Shown here piece after piece: positions 10,197-21,234 of a DNA stretch of 64,000 nt. Source of the DNA: Cladorrhinum sp. PSN259 (taxonomy: Eukaryota > Ascomycota > Sordariomycetes > Sordariales > Podosporaceae); contig MU867076.1 in NCBI GenBank assembly GCA_033725935.1, forward strand, positions 372,001 through 436,000. Direction: 5' to 3'. Every line of letters starts with the position of its first letter. The first letter of the stretch is position 1. Made by a program: the position numbers and the translations under genes. Under the pieces are notes generated by a model, which saw only the letters and a list, made by a program, of their open reading frames with translations, made no database searches and was not told the origin of the DNA.

Positions 10197-11021
10197 CTAC
10201 TGTTCAGCAAGCTTGTCCTTCACAAACTGAATCAAGAGGGGGGCAATCTGCTTGGCCATAAACTCGTCCCCCTGAGCATTCGGATGGATACCATCGCGAT
10301 GCATCGCCAGCGTGTATCCAGCCTCTGCCGAGCAGTCTGCAACGACGATAGGAGACTCTGCAGTGTTCTTTTCGGCGCGCCAGGCGGGAATCGCAGCATT
10401 GATGGCCTGGATCTGAGCGGTGTACACGGACAGAGGAATAACTTTGTCAACTTGCAGTATCAGAGGCATTAGCTATAGTCTTTTTGAGTACAATGAACCA
10501 CGGGGATCAAGACTTGCGATAATTTTCATCCTGGGGTTGGACGCCCGCATCTGCGCAACCATCTTGGTGTACGCACCAATGATCTCACTCGTCGACCTTC
10601 TGCCGTTGACGTCGTTGGTGCCAAGCATGAACTGCACGATGTCAGGCTTGCTGGCGTTGAGCCAGCCAGGAAGGTAGTCGTTGGCAATATTGATGGCCTG
10701 CCAGCCCGAATGGCCCTCGTGGTGCGTGTCGAATCCAACAGCGCTGGACTTGCAGTTCTCGGGGTTGTTGTTCATGGAGCCGAACATCTGAACTTTATCG
10801 GTCAGGTTTGCAGCGGCCAGCTTGGCCCAGACAATAGCTCGCCAGCAGGTGATCTCGGTGATTGAGTCCCCAAGGTACACTATCTCGGTTTGTCAGCGTC
10901 AACCCCATCGCAATACAACTTCCCCTTCGGAAAGTGCCCGCTTACTGATCTTGACCTTTCCTTGCTGTGCCAGCCCATGGGCGAAAAGCCCGGCAACGGC
11001 CAGTATGGCTGTGAACTTCAT
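10197..11021 (-). CDS. Secreted SGNH hydrolase, CE3 acetyl-xylan-esterase type
   Basis: Exons 10946-11021, 10514-10879 and 10197-10450 join to 231 codons plus stop. Residues 1-18 form a signal peptide. The nucleophile block is YLGDSITE with Ser31, block III is GTNDV, and the His/Asp block is DGIHPNAQG near the C-terminus. The size and blocks fit carbohydrate esterase family 3, which removes acetyl groups from xylan; other SGNH esterase activities are possible. No carbohydrate-binding module is present. Intron 1 (10880-10945) is conventional. Intron 2 (10451-10513) uses the weak donor GTCTTG; an alternative donor four codons downstream also keeps frame. It is a paralogue of the plus-strand gene at 13549 and is divergent from it. 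A TATATAG box lies about 150 bp upstream. Confidence 0.85.
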
Positions 11022-11170
11022 GATTACAAAGGACGTAAGCGCTCCGGTCACAACAAGGTCGCCTGAGAAGTATGGAGCGTCGAGCGTGGAAGCGACGCTA
11101 AGATCGTGAGAGGGTGGTGGGTGAGCAAATAGTCTCTCGGCTGAAAGATGGTCTGGATCTGATCTACATG

Positions 11171-11177
11171 CTATATA
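11171..11177 (-). promoter_or_regulatory. TATA-like box of the minus-strand esterase
   Basis: TATATAG read on the minus strand, about 150 bp upstream of the start codon at 11021. Position fits a core promoter; assigned by position and sequence only. Confidence 0.35.
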
Positions 11178-11352
11178 CTCCCAGGCATCATCCGGCCACT
11201 GTTCTCTCATCCTGCTGTTACCGGTGGGATACGCGCTTGATTCTAACTGCCGGGTTCAATTTCATGTGCTAAGCGGGCCTCAACGACTCCGTGTTGCGAC
11301 CATCAATCAAGGGCAAACTCAGGCAGCGCCGCTGCCATTATTCAGTCTGATT

Positions 11353-11360
11353 AAAATGTA
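11353..11360. repeat. Target-site duplication, left copy
   Basis: AAAATGTA directly before the left terminal repeat, identical to the copy at 12648-12655 directly after the right terminal repeat. Confidence 0.88.
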
Positions 11361-11465
11361 GGCGCATTATAGGGGGGCGTTACCTTTTTGATCCGCGCGC
11401 GTTACTGGAATTGATGGGGGGGCGTTACCTTTTTGATCCGGGGGCGTTAGGTCCAGGGTTAGGGA
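11361..11465 (+). repeat. Left terminal inverted repeat
   Basis: About 105 bp, holding two near-repeats of the block GGGGGGCGTTACCTTTTTGA followed by a segment ending AGGTCCAGGGTTAGGGA. It matches the inverse complement of 12543-12647 with few mismatches. Confidence 0.85.
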
Positions 11466-11870
11466 ATACTTAATTAATTCGATCTTTGATCACTAAGTCA
11501 ATCAAAGACTAAGCCATGCAGCTAAGCTTGGTTGAAGGCATCAAACCTACCATATTAAATACGCTCTTTTTTTCACTGCATTAGAAAGACCAGATTCCAT
11601 AGCCAAATGGGTACAATTATATGTCTACTAAATAACAACTGTCTACTTAATCCATCCCTCGGTAACCAGACCGTCTTCCATATATCCAGACACTTAGCCT
11701 TTCCGTCCCTCGATCACTGCGTTAGTTGGCTTGATTACCCTCCCGCTTCTAGTCTTCCTTAGAGATCTAACAGTTGAAGCCACCACCACATCGTCTCCCA
11801 TACCCTCTAGCCGAGCCACAGCGTTAATAGGGTCTGGACTCATACTACTACCCTCCACTATAATTTCTAG

Positions 11871-12026
11871 CTATATCATAATAACGTCGTTTCTACGGGA
11901 ATTCTTCGGACGACCGCGAGTCTTAGCCATCTTCGGATTCTTAAGCCGGAGATACGGGTCCCTATCGGCCAGGTCTCTCACAAGATGCCAGTGGTAATGA
12001 ACGTCTTCGAGGGTAAGCCGCGACAT
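11871..12026 (-). pseudogene. Transposase C-terminal remnant inside the element
   Basis: A 51-codon frame starts at ATG 12026 and contains KTRGRPKNSRR, a GRPK AT-hook-like motif often seen near the C-terminus of fungal and plant transposases. After a TAG stop the same frame continues with protein-like sequence (RKTRSGRVIKPT) to about 11690. It is read as the degraded 3' part of the transposase gene. Family assignment is inference. Confidence 0.4.
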
Positions 12027-12168
12027 GGATTATCTATAGTATGTTAGAATCGAGCAGCTTCGAATTTGCGCATACGAATCAAACCTAATAATATTAGTAT
12101 TACTGGAAAGACGGAATTGAAGGCATCGCGCCGGCAAATTCGGATTGATGGAATTGAATTAGGAAGTT

Positions 12169-12244
12169 GGTTATTGAAGGAAGAAAGAAAGTAATAGTAG
12201 AAAGTCGGTTATTAAAGGAAGAAAGAAAGTAATGGTGGAAAGTG
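12169..12244. repeat. 38-bp tandem duplication inside the transposon
   Basis: Two 38-bp units, 12169-12206 and 12207-12244. Each begins GGTTATT and contains AAGGAAGAAAGAAAGTAAT. They differ by a few purine transitions. Confidence 0.8.
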
Positions 12245-12542
12245 TTAAGGTTAATATTAAGGACTGCTTCGTCAAAGGTATAGTGGTAGGCAGCTATTAG
12301 GCTGGTGCCGTGTTAGTGGGCAAGACTGCCAAGCTGATCACCCAATTACTTAAATGAAGATTTGCCACTGGCCACAATTCGTATAGTAGGCTTTATATAA
12401 TATAAATTATATTGCAATAATCGCTGGAATCAGGGCAATTAATTGATATGAGAATAGTTACGTTGTAAGTTGTGGGCAAAGGTGGTTGTCTAATTGAATC
12501 TAAGGCCGTTGATGAAGCTGATGGTAGTGGAATGCAGCTTGG

Positions 12543-12647
12543 TCCCTAACCCTGGACCTAACGCCCCCGGATCAAAAAGGTAACGCCCCCCCATCAAACT
12601 TGCTAACGCCCCCCTATCAAAAGGCTAACGCCCCCCTATAATGCGCC
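12543..12647 (-). repeat. Right terminal inverted repeat
   Basis: Inverse complement of the left repeat. The inner half is almost identical, and the outer half differs at several bases (for example GTTAGCC for GTTACCT). Confidence 0.85.
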
Positions 12648-12655
12648 AAAATGTA
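12648..12655. repeat. Target-site duplication, right copy
   Basis: AAAATGTA directly after the right terminal repeat. Removing the element and one copy would restore a continuous sequence between the two esterase genes. Confidence 0.88.
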
Positions 12656-13471
12656 TTGGCAATTAGCAGCATCAGGAGACACAAACAGTCAGTAACGTCA
12701 TGATGTCGAATTATTTAGTTCATTGTCTATAAAGCCGTCCATTCATGCTCGGGTCAGTAGAGTAGGTGGGTATGGAAAGTGGCATTCCAGAATGCTGAGA
12801 GGTGGGAAAAAGGAGACGCAGGGATTGTATGCTCGGAGGAGGGACATTCGTAGGGAAGTCTGAAAGGACCCGAAGTGTGTCGGTGGAGATATAGCCTCGC
12901 GGATTAATGTTATTAGCAGAGGCGATGCAGTCAGATCCATGGATTTCAGCTGCGTTTGTCAGCTTGCTCAGTCTAACCAGGATGCCGTGCACCCTGCGAG
13001 GTTGGGATGGACCGTCGATGGGATGACCACTTGAATGGTGTCACATGGTGTACTCTGAATCTCACCGCGACCTGTACCGGTTTCTTTTGGCTCAAGTACT
13101 TTTAGCGCCCTGTACATTTACAACTGGTGGTAAGGTCTTGGTACTTGGTAGATTCCTGGGCTTCTTGACGTTGCTGTGTGTTGGTGAGGCTCAAGGGACG
13201 AGGTTCAAACTACAATAACCGGAGCCCCTCCCTCCGAGGTCTTGGTTACCCAATACGGACTGCAGCCGCGATTATGCTACAAGGTAGAAAAGAATTCTTG
13301 GTAAATGCGTCGGAGAATAATTTCCCAGCTGCGCGTATCCGCGTGATTGGGTGCACTTGGTCCCAAGCTGCGAGGTGGACGGACGGAGCAGCTCCGCGAT
13401 CCCCATAACTTCTAGTAGCTCGTCGTCGAGCTCAAGGTACTGGGTTGTCCTGCATATTACTCGATGAGAAG

Positions 13472-13478
13472 TATAAGA
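13472..13478 (+). promoter_or_regulatory. TATA-like box of the plus-strand esterase
   Basis: TATAAGA about 77 bp upstream of the start codon at 13549, in the expected place for a TATA box. Confidence 0.35.
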
Positions 13479-13548
13479 GCCAGGCTTGAACCGTACAGCT
13501 TACCGTAATTTCCATTGTTCGTGACATCTCTCTACTAGAACTTGCAAT

Positions 13549-14377
13549 ATGGTCTCTTTCAGAAGCATCGGGTTGCTGGCCCTCACTGTTGGAATGGCTG
13601 GGCTCGTAGAGGCCCAGGCCAAAGTCAAGATCATGACGCTGGGTGATTCAATCACCGGAAGCCCTGTAAGAGAACAAGCCCTCGAACCCCGCGGCCCATT
13701 CCCGCTGCTCTAGAAGCTGCATTAGCTAACAAAAGCGAACAGGGCTGCTGGCGGGCCCTCCTCTGGCGGAAGCTCCAGGACGCCGGCATCAAGAACACGG
13801 ACTTTGTCGGAACGCTCCCTGGTCAGGGCTGCGGCTTCACCTACGACGGGGAGAACGAGGGTCACGGCGGATTCCTAGCCACGAACATCGCCAGGCAGAA
13901 CCAGCTGGTGGGCTGGCTCTCCCAGACCAAGCCCGACGTCGTCATGATGCACCTGGGGACCAACGATGTGTGGAGCAACCTGCCGCCGAGCACGATACTT
14001 GCAGCCTTCGACACGCTTGTGAAGCAGATGCGGGCTAGCAAGGCGACGATGAAGATTCTGGTAAGTTTTGTCCCCAGGGGTACATGTCCCAGTTCCGCCC
14101 TGACAAGGATAAAACACAGGTCGCACAAATCATCCCGATGAGACCGTCAAACTGTGCCGACTGCGGGCAGCGGGTCGTGAATTTGAACAAGGCGATCGCG
14201 GAGTGGGCTCCGAAGGTCACGACTTCGGAAAGCCCCATCACGGTGGTGGACTGCTGGACGGGATTCGACACTGGCTCGATGACAGGCGATGGTGTTCACC
14301 CCAACGCCAAGGGCAACGATGCCATGGTGAAGTGCTGGTATGATCCGCTTGCCAAGGTGATCAAGGACTCGGCGTAA
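13549..14377 (+). CDS. Secreted SGNH hydrolase, CE3 type (second copy)
   Basis: Exons 13549-13665, 13743-14060 and 14120-14377, all joined in phase 0, give 230 residues. Residues 1-23 are a signal peptide ending near EAQA. The SGNH blocks are TLGDSITGS (nucleophile Ser), LGTNDVW, and DGVHPNAKG near the end. The length matches CE3 acetyl-xylan esterases without a cellulose-binding module. Cysteines at GCGF, NCADC and VDC probably form disulphides. It shares architecture and two intron positions with the minus-strand gene at 10197-11021, so the two are old paralogues. The transposon at 11361-12647 lies in their shared upstream region. Confidence 0.88.
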
Positions 14378-15709
14378 TGAGAAGAAGAAGCTTCAAATAC
14401 TAGCTTAACATTGCGCGAGTGGGCGGACCTTTTTGTCAGTTATTCAGATTCGTTGATTGATACAATCCATGTAGTCTTTCCATCAACTGTGCCTGGGGTG
14501 ACTGCAGGGCCGACGAGATGCATCCCGTCTTGCTTCGTGTCTCCATTCCGCATAGTGATCTAAACCTCCAAGGGTAACATGAAGCCGTCGGTTGAGATGA
14601 ATCCGTTCAGACTCTATGACGCGGGAGCATTGAGCGCTAGCTGAAAAACCATGGGTGTCTGGGCTTCCCTAAACGGTCTGTTTCGGCGTTATTGATGCAG
14701 CGCCCTGTTCCGCCAGCCCGGCAGCACTCGACAAGGCGAGACAGCGAAATTAGGCATCCGGGGCGTGGGCGAAGTCCAAGTCGAAGCCGAAGATCATCAC
14801 GCGGCCTATTGCGGGACCGGGCACATGCTCACCCAGTGCCATCACTGCACGGCCGAGCCGGACCGGGGACTACGGAAACATCAATCGGCACTTCTCTTCA
14901 TGCCGGCAGTTACAAAGAAGATGCATTAATTTTCTGGCAAGTAGGCCGCCGGCAAGCCAAGCGCAGCACATACAAAAAGTCATTTCCATCTTTTGCGGAA
15001 ACACGACAGAGACTTTGATGTTAAGAGCTACAATGTGTTCACTAAAACTTGCTAAAGACCCATGTGCCTACCCCAGGCGCATGTTTGGATGCTACGTTCG
15101 TGCCGATCCTCCGGGCGGAGGCGGGGAATCCGTATCCATGCCATTGGTGGACTTGTACTTGTCAGCGGCAAGGTTACCAGTGCTGTTTTGCAACTTGGGA
15201 GATCAAAAATCAGTAATGCTGACGTAGAAATAGTTAATCCTGTTAAAATAGGGGCTAGCCCGACGATGGCCTTGACAGTGTTCAACGCGGAGGCCGCAGC
15301 CGCATTATTAGGTACCCTCCCTGGTTCTTCATGTTGTTTGAACATTCGTCAAGGCAGAGCGGGGAGGTGGTTGTTTCCTGTGGTGGTGAATAATACCACT
15401 GTGTTTGCTTGGTGTGTCGGAGCGTGCGGTGAGCCAGATGGTTACCGCAGTGAGGATTGCAATTGCTATTCTGGTCCAAAAAGGCTAGTTTTATTTCTTT
15501 GCACAGTTGGGGCAACTCGCCTCGTCGCTGGTGGCAACAAGACTTGTTTAGAGCGCTGGGCTAGTCAGAATTACAGAGTTTTATGGCATGTCCTCCAGAC
15601 CGAGTTGCCCGCTATGTAACAAACAGTTTTCTCCCAAGATTCCCCATGCTCCAAACAAAGAACTAGACTATATCCTTCAAGTTCCCTGGAACGGTGCGAG
15701 GTGTGCCAC
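14378..15709. other. Intergenic, no gene recognised
   Basis: About 1.3 kb. A 185-codon plus-strand open frame (15062-15619) has no recognisable domain, no signal peptide and unremarkable composition; I do not call it. No repeats or RNA genes were seen. Confidence 0.4.
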
Positions 15710-16515
15710 TCAGCAGGCAAGAACCGCCGGTCCAGGAATCTGATACGGCCGACCCCCACCATTCGGGTTACCGGAGTTGTCATAGATGTTGACCCGGATG
15801 CCGGGGTGGTCAGCCTTGTACGCTCCAGGGAAGCTAACAAAGTTCTCGCCCGTTTTGGTGCCGGAGCCGGTGATGCGGATCCTGGTGAGAGCGGCAGAGG
15901 TCAGCAAATGTGGTGCAGGGAAAGAACGGTAGTGGGAGAGACAGAAACATACTGGGCACACTCCATGTAAAACTGGGCTTGTCCTGCGCTCCCGGCGCTG
16001 TGGAGAGCGATGAGCTCGACTCTCATCAGATAGTCGCCGGGGGCGACGCAGCTCGGCATGTTAAAGTAGTGCCATCCGCCATTAGAGATCATGTTATCGA
16101 CTGCCCAAACTCCGCCGTTGAGTCCGCTCTCGGCAACCTTGAACCAGCGGTGCCCCGTAGTCCCAGCCGTGGCGGCGTTGTCGACCTTGGCGAGGTAGAC
16201 CATGATGGGACCCTTGTGGCTCCGTGCGATGGGGTTGTCGGCATCGTTAGCTGACTGCGCGCCGCCGATGACGTGTCCCCACCAGGCACCGACCCGTGCG
16301 CCGGCCGGGATGGTGATGATGGTGTTGTCCTTGAACTGAATGCCCGTGTTGCACGCAAAGTTTGCATCGTTGACGTTCATGAGCGGGTAGTCGCTTGAAG
16401 GGGCGCGGACGCCCTTGAGCTGTCCCTGATCCTGCCCATTGACTGATACCTTTTGGAAAATAGTGTGGCCGGAGGCAACAGCCACAAAGGCAATAAAAGC
16501 TGACGACACTTTCAT
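15710..16515 (-). CDS. AA9 lytic polysaccharide monooxygenase
   Basis: Exons 15953-16515 and 15710-15881 (intron 15882-15952, GTATGT donor) give 244 residues. ATG 16515 is chosen over an upstream non-ATG frame because it gives a 16-residue signal peptide ending just before His17. That His becomes the N-terminal copper-binding residue of the histidine brace. The second brace histidine is in WWGHVIGG, and the axial tyrosine is in QFYMECAQ, both typical of AA9. Other family marks are GGWHYFNMPSCVAPGDYLMR and the C-terminal YQIPGP. The enzyme oxidatively cleaves cellulose or hemicellulose outside the cell. No CBM1 is present. A TATAAAG box lies about 96 bp upstream. Confidence 0.95.
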
Positions 16516-16610
16516 GGTGCGAGATGATGAGATGAGTAACAAAACTGCGGCAAATGTTGGAAGGTAGGGAGAGGTGTGGTAGGGTCCTCGGTTCCCCGGC
16601 AGCCTTTCTC

Positions 16611-16617
16611 CTTTATA
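16611..16617 (-). promoter_or_regulatory. TATA box of the AA9 gene
   Basis: TATAAAG on the minus strand, about 96 bp upstream of the start codon at 16515. Confidence 0.5.
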
Positions 16618-18069
16618 CCCACAAGTTCGGCTCGAACTGTGGTGTACAAGTTATTGATCTCGGATTGTTACTTGCCGGGTCCCCTCGTCGGGTTCCAGTT
16701 GCTCGATGAACTCTGGCGAGTGATCAGCCAATGTTTCGTGCTCGACGGAATAACGAAGAGATTGATAATATCATTAAACCATGGTTTTTCATCTTTGTCT
16801 GACCGGTATGTTGAAGCAGAGCGTTTCCTAACTGAGGTCTGAGGGCCATATTTTGCTCTTATTGGCCGAGATCGAGGGTTCGGACGTCCTTTGTCCGCGC
16901 TGCATTCGGTTGCCCGGCTCTACCCCAGCCGTTAGGTATGACGGTGCGGAGCACAGGTTCAACTGCCAATGCAGCATCCTTGCTTCGGTACTGCAACGGC
17001 GTGGTTGAGGGGGGATTGAATGGAGCGCCGCCAAATACCTGGCCGTCTCCCACCGTAGGCAGCCTTGCACTCTTTGATGGGCTGTATCTTGCCAAGTTTC
17101 GATGAGTGACTGGAAGGAATGAGGACAGCCAGTCAGGTTTCCTGTACTCCGGCTTCACAACTGACAGGCTCATCTCAGTCCAACTGACCCATCACACCCT
17201 TTTCAATGTCATCAGGGTTGTGCGGTACGACCGAGTTTCGCGGCAGTGTGCAGGGGGGCGCGGGATTTGGAGTCACGCGCACCGTCTGTCGAATCCCGGG
17301 CTGAGCCTTCTACGTCCCAGAGATCTGGAATATCGCGTTCATTAGGTAACTTCAGCAGCCTATTTCAGCCCTTTGCGCCGCGCCAAGTAGAATGACATGT
17401 CAGTTATAAGCAGGCTGGCGACCCATGCGCGACCCCCTGCAACGATTGTTGGCGCTCGCGAGTTGACACGAGCAAGTCCCGACTGCTAATAGCTGTGGGA
17501 GGTCGTTCCTCCGGTAGCGAATGTAATTCTACCCGCTACGTAGCAAACACCCCATTACAGTGGTCTAGGATTGAACCCGAACTCCTCCTTGTAGTAGCAT
17601 CAGATATGCCTTGAGTTTTATCATATAGATCATATCCTCTGTAACCGCGGTTCTGCGGGTGAGGAGCTATTTGCTTGGCTCGAACTTGGTCATAAAAAGG
17701 ATAGGGACGGAGTAATTTCCCAACCTGTATTATTGCCTTGGGTGATGGAACTTTGAAGGTATACCCACGAATTGGATGAACTCGTGAAGAGAGGATAATA
17801 TGACCCTGAGATATGAGTACACGGGGTTAGGCGGACCAAAATTCTCCGTTCATCCTTTCACAGTTGGAATCAGAGTTTAATCGACTGGAGGACGGAGGGA
17901 AAGGGGCCACCAAGTTCGGCATTTGGATGGATGGTACATGGAGCCTTGTAGTCACTAAAAGATTGCTAAAACTAATCGTACATAAATATCGCCATCTTTG
18001 CTCTTATCATGCACAAACAAAGCCTTAGATCAGTCTCATCTTGCATCTTACTTTACAACATCCACCGCC
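16618..18069. other. Intergenic, no gene recognised
   Basis: About 1.45 kb between divergent promoters of the AA9 gene and the feruloyl esterase. Only short open frames without recognisable content. A GGTTCAATCC-like box near 17570 on the minus strand was tested as a tRNA and rejected. Confidence 0.4.
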
Positions 18070-18930
18070 ATGGCGTTCAAAACTATCGCAACCGTCGCGC
18101 TGACCCTATTTGCTACGTTCCACCATGTTCTGGCAGCTGCACCATCATCCGGCTGCGGAAAAGGCGGAGCTTCCGGCACCATGACCCGCACGACAACGGT
18201 GAACGGAAAGCAACGAATGTACATTATGAACGTACCCGCCAACTACAACAGCTCACAGCCTCATCGGCTGATTTTCATGTTCCATGGCCTCGGAGATAGC
18301 GCATCTGCAGTCGCCAACGGCCAGCGGGGCTTTTACCCCTTCATGGGTCTTCCTCCTCTCGCCAATGCAGACAACGTCGGCGCCATCGCCGTTGCCCCGC
18401 AAGGTCTGGACAGTGCGTGGGCGAACACGGGTGGCCAAGACATCGCATTCGTCGATCGGATGATCAACGAAGTCGAGGACAGCTTCTGCATCGACCAAAA
18501 CCTCCGCTTCTCAACCGGGTTCAGCTACGGTGCTGCCATGACTTACTCCATCGCATGCTCGCGGGCCAAGCAGTTCCGTGCGGTCGCCGTTGACTCGGGG
18601 GCCCAGTTGTCTGGGTGTGATGGCGGTGGAAAAGACCCCATTGCGTATTATGGTCAACACGGCTCGAGCGACAGTGTCATCCCAGTCAACACTGGGAAAC
18701 AGCTGCTCAACACTTTTGTTGCCGCCAATGGATGCACCCGGCAATCGCCTGCGGATGCTAGACCTGGCTCGGGCTCCCTGATCAGGACCCAGTTTCAAGG
18801 CTGTAAAGCCGGCTATCCAGTTACTTGGCTTACTTTTGACGGCGGCCATACCTCGACACCGACCCTTGGGGGAGCAAGCAGGTCATTTACGCCAGACGAG
18901 ACCTGGACGTTCTTTAAGCAGTTCTCGTAG
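18070..18930 (+). CDS. Secreted feruloyl esterase (CE1-like)
   Basis: A single exon of 286 codons from ATG 18070; an ATG at 17998 is in frame but lacks a signal peptide at its N-terminus. Residues 1-22 are a signal peptide. The alpha/beta-hydrolase fold shows an oxyanion region FMFHGLGD, the nucleophile elbow GFSYGAA with Ser152, probable Asp201 in SSDSVIP and His260 in GGHTSTP. The layout and Cys pattern match single-domain fungal feruloyl esterases, which release ferulate from arabinoxylan side chains. The related acetyl-xylan esterases of CE1 are the alternative. It lies upstream of, and in the same direction as, the GH27 and GH5 genes. Confidence 0.85.
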   Translation: MAFKTIATVALTLFATFHHVLAAAPSSGCGKGGASGTMTRTTTVNGKQRMYIMNVPANYNSSQPHRLIFMFHGLGDSASAVANGQRGFYPFMGLPPLANADNVGAIAVAPQGLDSAWANTGGQDIAFVDRMINEVEDSFCIDQNLRFSTGFSYGAAMTYSIACSRAKQFRAVAVDSGAQLSGCDGGGKDPIAYYGQHGSSDSVIPVNTGKQLLNTFVAANGCTRQSPADARPGSGSLIRTQFQGCKAGYPVTWLTFDGGHTSTPTLGGASRSFTPDETWTFFKQFS

Positions 18931-19778
18931 GCGGTGATGACGGTGCCGGAAGGAAGGTTGTGTTGCAGGGTGGAACCACCTGGCCAGTGCTGGTAGGCCA
19001 CCTAGGTCTAAGGGCTTGGTGGGAAATCTCCCACTTTCCATAGCTTAGTTCAGATTTCACCAATCCACCACTTTTCGAGCAGATGCTGCGGTTCCCACAG
19101 GTTGTCTATTACATGGGTCACGGCGTGGCTTGTGAGCTTGCGTCAATATTGTACGGTGGGGCTGAAATGGGAGATGAGCGAGGCTGAGTTCCTTTTAAGC
19201 GGTAGATAATTAGTTTCGTACAGACCTAATTTACATTGTTCGTCCTGTTGTGCATGTTCGTTTACACAGCGCCTAGGGGAGCCACATAGGTCTTGGAAGG
19301 TCTTGTAATTCCACCACTGCAACTGCCCAGCTCATTTGCCATCTTCAAATCCGCTCAGTTCTCGGATGTATAATATGCCCAAACGAGCGAACAGCCTGTC
19401 GGATACATGCAAGTTGCCCTTCTAGAAAAGCTCCGGCAGATGCGAGATGTGAAGGAGCACCGAGTGTGCCGAATGGAGGAAGAATCCAGCATCTTTCATT
19501 GTGTGTGTTTATGTTGTCACCGGCGACCAGTTGAGTGCTGATAATACTAGGCACAACGGTGAAACTAGAAGGCCTGGTGCACAACGGCATTTTCCGCGGA
19601 GGAGGCCACTCCGTTGAGCCGCAGATCTTAGCCGCTCCAGCGAGACCGCATCCCGATAACCCGGGAAGCATGCAGTATGATGGCTCTAAACACATGAACA
19701 CCAGCAATAAATACGACAAAGTCTTTTCAACTCGGCTCAGGTTTCATCTCTCTCTGTCCTCAAACATATCCTACCAAG
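18931..19778. other. Intergenic, no gene recognised
   Basis: About 850 bp between the feruloyl esterase and the first alpha-galactosidase. It holds no supported ORF, repeat or RNA gene. Confidence 0.4.
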
Positions 19779-21234
19779 ATGCATCGAGCTATCCTTCTCT
19801 GCGCCCTGTCTGCGTCGTCAGTTGTTGCCGTGGTCAGCCGCGATGGTCGCACCGGACGTCTGCCGGCAATGGGCTGGAACTCATGGAACGAATACGCATG
19901 CAATATCAATGAGACAGTCTTTGTCACTGTCGCCCAGCAGTTGGCAGCTTTGGGATTGAAGGATCTCGGGTACGAATACGTCAACATCGACGACTGTTGG
20001 AGCGACAAGCAGAAGCGACGGGACCCAAAAACCATGGAGCTGATTCCGGATCCTCTAAAGTTTCCCAAGGGCATCAGTCACACTGCAGACCTGGTGCATT
20101 CGCTGGGTCTCAAGTTGGGCATCTACAGCGATGCGGGAACTGACACATGCGGCGGTTATGCCGGCTCACTCGGTTACGAGGAGATTGACGCAGCAAGCTT
20201 TAGCAACTGGGGCATCGATTGTAAGTCAACAGCATTAAAAGAACATCACAATCAAGACACATCAGGCATCGACTGACAGCCTCAGACCTCAAGTACGACA
20301 ACTGCAACGTCCCCGCCAACCTGACAGACAAATACGAGTACAGTCCAGAAGGCCTTGGTTCAAACGCCCCCGTCGACTACGATTGGGGCACCTCCACGAC
20401 AGCCAAGCGCTACTACACAATGGGTGACGCACTGCAGAAACAGAACCGAACGATCCAATACTCGCTTTGCGCCTGGGGCCACGCCCACGTCGAACAATGG
20501 GGCAACAAGACGGGCCACAGCTGGCGCATGTGGGGCGACATCATGCCGGAGTGGAAGGGCAAGGAGCAGTGGAGCTGGGGTTTAATGCCCATTGTCAATC
20601 AAGCCTCCTTCCTCTGGAACACCAGCGACTTTTGGGGTCACAGCGACTGGGACATGCTCGAGGTTGGGAACGGCAATCTGACGCTGGAGGAGAACAGGAG
20701 CCACTTTGCCATGTGGGCTATGCTGAAGAGTCCCCTCATCATTGGAACTCCGCTTGATACCATCACAGAGCCCATCCTGGCCATCTTGTCCAACAAGGAG
20801 CTCATCGAGTTCAACCAGGACCCGGTCTACGGGGCGTCGGTGATGCCGTACAAGTGGGGATACAACAAGGATGGAACGTCGGATTTGGAACATCCCGCCG
20901 AGTACTGGGCTGGAACATCCGTCAGGGGCATTCATGTTGTCATGCTCAATACTAGGGATGAGCCGGCCAAGATGAAGGCCGTCTTTGCCGAGATACCGGG
21001 CTTGAAGACCGCTGGTGATGCCGAGTATCTGGTCCATGACATGTGGAGTGGGAAGGATTTGGGCAGGTTTAAGGAGGGGATCGAGTTGGATGTCAAGACC
21101 CATGATACGGCCGTGTTGAGAATTACCAAGGTCGATGGTAAGTTTTTGGTCCTCAGCTGCAACAATTGATCTTCAGCTAACAATGAGGTGTTGATGCAGG
21201 GGCACACCCGAATCCCAGCTGGTCGCCGCGATAA
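19779..21234 (+). CDS. GH27 alpha-galactosidase, 442 residues
   Basis: Exons 19779-20220, 20286-21137 and 21200-21234. The joins give WGIDYLKYDNCN at the first intron and a short last exon ending PNPSWSPR. Residues 1-17 are a signal peptide. GH27 marks are GWNSWNEYACN, YVNIDDCWS, the nucleophile Asp152 in KYDNCN, SWRMWGDI, and the acid/base Asp268 in GHSDWDML. The C-terminal part is the usual beta-sandwich. The enzyme removes alpha-1,6-galactose from galactomannan or raffinose-type sugars outside the cell. Several N-glycosylation sequons are visible. Read-through of the last intron would give a slightly different tail, but GTAAGT and the CAG acceptor favour splicing. Confidence 0.93.

Larger units (their letters stand above)
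11361..12647. mobile_element. DNA transposon, 1,287 bp, non-autonomous (MULE- or hAT-like)
   Basis: The element begins GGCGCATTATAGGGGGGCGT and ends with the inverse complement. Terminal inverted repeats are about 105 bp (11361-11465 and 12543-12647) and nearly identical. Each contains repeated GGGGGGCGTTA blocks. The element is flanked on both sides by AAAATGTA (11353-11360 and 12648-12655), a perfect 8-bp target-site duplication. Eight bases and long TIRs fit Mutator-like elements; hAT elements also make 8-bp duplications but usually have short TIRs. The interior carries only a broken short ORF (11871-12026, minus) and a 38-bp tandem repeat, so it cannot encode its own transposase. Confidence 0.9.

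Noticed and set aside
15062..15619. 185-codon plus-strand ORF
   Set aside because: No domain, signal peptide or splice partner; composition unlike the neighbouring genes. Probably chance.
17520..17660. A tRNA-like box (GGTTCAATCC) on the minus strand with a possible 7-bp outer stem
   Set aside because: The T-arm stem does not pair and no anticodon arm can be drawn in the right place.
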